Below are positions 61,906 through 64,000 of a stretch of DNA of 64,000 nucleotides, one piece after another; the stretch's first letter is position 1, and every line of letters begins with the position of its first letter. A program made the position numbers and the translations under genes. The notes beneath the pieces are model-generated. The model was given only the letters and a program-made list of their open reading frames with translations. It made no database searches and was not told where the DNA came from. Origin of the DNA: Sunxiuqinia sp965230765 (lineage in GTDB: Bacteria > Bacteroidota > Bacteroidia > Bacteroidales > Prolixibacteraceae); contig CBDDLR010000002.1 in the NCBI GenBank assembly GCA_965230765.1, positions 992,001 to 1,056,000 of the forward strand, read 5' to 3'.

Positions 61906-63155
61906 TCAAATAAATCCCTTCTTGTAGGTGCATAAAAAAACTGGTACTCCAGATTAACATCTTTTATATAGCGCTTTAGTCCATTAAAACCCCTTGCGTA
62001 AGCTCTTCTATTCTTAGGTAGCAATTGACTAGCTGAAACCATATTTTCATATGTTGTAATATTCAGGGGAGCTTCATTCAGCGATTCATAAATGTCAATA
62101 ATTCCCTGATTAGAGGTATGTCTTTTATTGGCAGTTACATCCTTATAATAGCTTAGATTTGGCATGGTAATAAAGGCTATTAGAACACCTGTAATCACCA
62201 AATAAGATAAGGATAGCAATTGCATTTTAAGTTTGCCCTTTTTACCCAAGTGGTCAGCCTTCATTTTATTAACTGTAAAGGCAAGAAACAATACCGATAC
62301 AATAACAAAATAGAGTACATCGTAGGATATAAGATTACCAGACAACATATTCTCGGTGTGGCTGGATACCGACATCCAATTGAGGATATCAGCCAGTATA
62401 GTTGATTCTTGCCCCAAGTTACTGATGTAGTCCAGTGCAAATAATAAGACTATGGTAGCAATACCCGATATAACCTGGTAACGAGTAAGACTGGACATAA
62501 ACAAGCCAATGGCCGAATAAGTAGAAACCAATAAAAAGAATGCCAACAAACCCGAAAAAACAAAGCCATAGTCCATGTGTTGAACAAAGAGTCCGGCACC
62601 GAGAACCACCATAGCCATAACCAATACTACGGCAACACAATAAAAAAGCATGGCCAGGTATTTACCCATTACAATGGATCGGATTTTAAGAGGAGACGAA
62701 TATAGCAGCTTTATGGTACCACTGTTCTTTTCGTTACTGATTAAGCCCATACTTAGTATGGGGATAAAGAGGAATAATAAATTCTGAACCTTGGGAAAAT
62801 AGCCATTGCCATAATCGTAAAATATATGATTGGTGATCGGACCTTGAATCTTTCCCATCATTTTTATCCATTCATTAAGCTCATTCATCTTATCGGTAAA
62901 GCTTAAACCGGAATACAACGCAAAAATCGTTAGTACCACCCAGGATATGGGCGAATACATCAAGTTGAGCAACTGTAACTTTGCTATTTTTAGTGTTATC
63001 TTCATTCTTTTAGTCAAGTATCAGGCATCATTTCAGGGCACAATACGAGGATGATCTACTCCATGCTTTGTACCTAATGTCTGAGTTTATAAATTTTATT
63101 AGGAAGTGTAAGAACATATCCAGCAATTGCTCGATTATAAGGTGTGATTGAGTAT

Positions 63156-63192
63156 AAAAAGAACCTTGCGAAAACCTCATCGGGCTCTTTTT
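63156..63192 (-). terminator. Terminator-like hairpin after the TlpA-like gene
   Basis: On the minus strand AAAAAGAGCC (63192-63183) pairs with GGTTCTTTTT (63165-63156) around a 17-nt loop with one G-T pair; the last strand carries the T run. It begins at the stop codon of the gene at 63191. Confidence 0.6.
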
Positions 63193-64000
63193 ATTTCAGG
63201 TCTACCAAATACGTTATAAAATCATCACTAGCCCCAACCTTATGTTCTATTATCTTTCTGTCTTTATCCAGAAGGTAAAAATCAGGAATGCCATTTACCT
63301 TGTATCTTTTCATGTTGGGGCTGTTTCTTCCTTTAAAATCAGATACAACCACCCATTTGATATTTTCCTTTTGAGTGCTTTTGATAATCACTTCTTTATC
63401 GGCATCGGTATAAAAGGCTACAATGGTTAGTTTGTCTTTTATTTTATCGTATTCGGGTTTCATTTGTTTATTGAATTTCTTGCAAGCCCCACAGTATATC
63501 CCGGTAAAATCAAGTAAAACATAGTCTGTTTCTATGTCAGCTATTTTAAAGGCTTTTCCATCCATAGTGTAAGTATCCTCCAATTCAACATATTGGTCAC
63601 CCTGCATTAGATCAGGAAAATACAAACTATTATACAGTGCTTTTCCTTTTGAAGAATTCTTCATTTCTGTAAAAAGCTTTTGATAGCAAGCTTTTAATTC
63701 ATCATCACTCATTTCAGGTTGCATTACATCTCTCAAATACTCAAATTTTTTCAACTGTTCATTTATCTGTAAGTAATCAAGCAATATATCCAGTGCCGGA
63801 TAAGTGTTCAAATTCTCATGAACGTATTTTTTTCGTATTGCTCTGTATTTATCCAGAGTTGTATTATAAAGCTTTTCAGTCTTTTCAGTGTCTTCGCCAT
63901 CTGATTCTAACTTAATGAGTAATCTGGAAAGAGAAAGCAATTCGTCATTTACTTTACCCACCGTATTCTTATGATTCATAAAATCTTTATTTGCTTTTGA
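63191..64000 (-). CDS. TlpA/thioredoxin-like protein (partial, runs off window)
   Basis: The frame stays open from the stop at 63191 to the window edge without a required start; Met at 63979 is only the first in view. The N-terminal helical part (RLLIKLESDGEDTEKTEKLY) resembles the middle region of the TlpA-like protein at 54568. The thioredoxin-like domain has Cys-Gly-Ala-Cys in DFTGIYCGACKKFNKQM and the cis-Pro segment VNGIPDFYLLDKDR. It is probably an exported thiol-disulfide oxidoreductase with its signal peptide and N-domain beyond the window. Confidence 0.85.
   Translation of the reverse strand, partial: SKANKDFMNHKNTVGKVNDELLSLSRLLIKLESDGEDTEKTEKLYNTTLDKYRAIRKKYVHENLNTYPALDILLDYLQINEQLKKFEYLRDVMQPEMSDDELKACYQKLFTEMKNSSKGKALYNSLYFPDLMQGDQYVELEDTYTMDGKAFKIADIETDYVLLDFTGIYCGACKKFNKQMKPEYDKIKDKLTIVAFYTDADKEVIIKSTQKENIKWVVVSDFKGRNSPNMKRYKVNGIPDFYLLDKDRKIIEHKVGASDDFITYLVDLK

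Larger units (their letters stand above)
59511..63005 (-). pseudogene. GldF-GldG-type ABC permease fusion, split by an IS4 element
   Basis: The 5' part (63005-61906) encodes an ABC-2 permease like that at 55963 (KNSGTIKLLYSSPLKIRSIV) and runs to TRRDLFEGRH. The 3' part (60590-59511) encodes the rest of a GldG-type domain (SFTDILVIADPQLAFS to FTGGFVFWRRRQM). Removing 60601-61895 and one copy of the 10-bp duplication gives an open frame of 729 codons reading DLFEGRHKDLSPKQKSDLMC across the join. The ATG is at 63005; an earlier TTG is possible. The insertion is thus the only visible lesion, and precise excision would restore the gene. Confidence 0.92.

Noticed and set aside
55963..63005. The two GldFG-type genes as an assembly duplication
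   Set aside because: They share layout but are clearly diverged in sequence and length (778 against 729 residues), so both are real.

Overview
The window reads as chromosomal DNA of a Bacteroidota bacterium. The best guess is a marine or sediment member of the Marinilabiliales/Bacteroidales (Prolixibacteraceae-like); that rank is inference from gene content only. Supporting signs are SusC/SusD pairs, a hybrid two-component regulator, type IX secretion (T9SS) C-terminal sorting domains, GldF/GldG-type transporters, a short 288-residue primary sigma factor, Rho with a long charged insertion, a PUR-family protein and promoters with the TAnnTTTG -7 box.

Region 1 (1-1.4 kb) holds a response regulator cut by the window edge and an overlapping sensor kinase without a sensor domain. 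Region 2 (1.4-14.6 kb) is a hexuronate catabolic locus. The minus arm carries uxaC, kdgK, eda and an ExuT-like transporter. The plus arm carries a LacI-type regulator, an SDR mannonate oxidoreductase, uxuA, a second PfkB kinase, a LarA-type nickel epimerase homologue, a PdxB-like dehydrogenase and gnd. Together they take glucuronate through fructuronate, mannonate and KDG to pyruvate and glyceraldehyde-3-phosphate. A possible side branch runs from mannonate to gluconate, 6-phosphogluconate and ribulose-5-phosphate. Two identical operator-like 20-mers lie between the arms, and the regulator has no ATG at its conserved N-terminus.

Region 3 (14.6-16.4 kb) is a small accessory island: an AbiH-type phage-defence gene between two nearly identical 33-nt palindromes, next to a REP-associated (Y1/HUH) transposase. 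Region 4 (16.4-29.3 kb) is mostly housekeeping: a flavin reductase-rubredoxin fusion, C69 dipeptidase, rplS, two hydrolases, tRNA-Arg(TCT), an MFS transporter, a VOC protein, cutC, rho, rpoD, rpe and an ECF sigma factor.

Region 5 (29.5-49.1 kb) is a polysaccharide-utilisation locus: a T9SS LamG protein, an HTCS regulator, two susC/susD pairs and two sulfatases, with no glycoside hydrolase or lyase. A 17-nt inverted repeat is shared by the regions upstream of the LamG gene and the first susC. The second sulfatase has its T9SS domain in the -1 frame, directly behind an A-rich slippery sequence.

Region 6 (49.1-64 kb) is a decaying accessory segment: a MITE-like element, an M48 lipoprotein, a PUR protein, a broken BNR-propeller/T9SS pseudogene, a metzincin-like protease, TlpA-like thioredoxins, an ABC ATPase with an intact GldF-GldG-type fusion, and a second GldFG-type gene split by a complete IS4-family element with a 10-bp target duplication. 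A 3'-end remnant of a third GldG copy lies near 54.2 kb.
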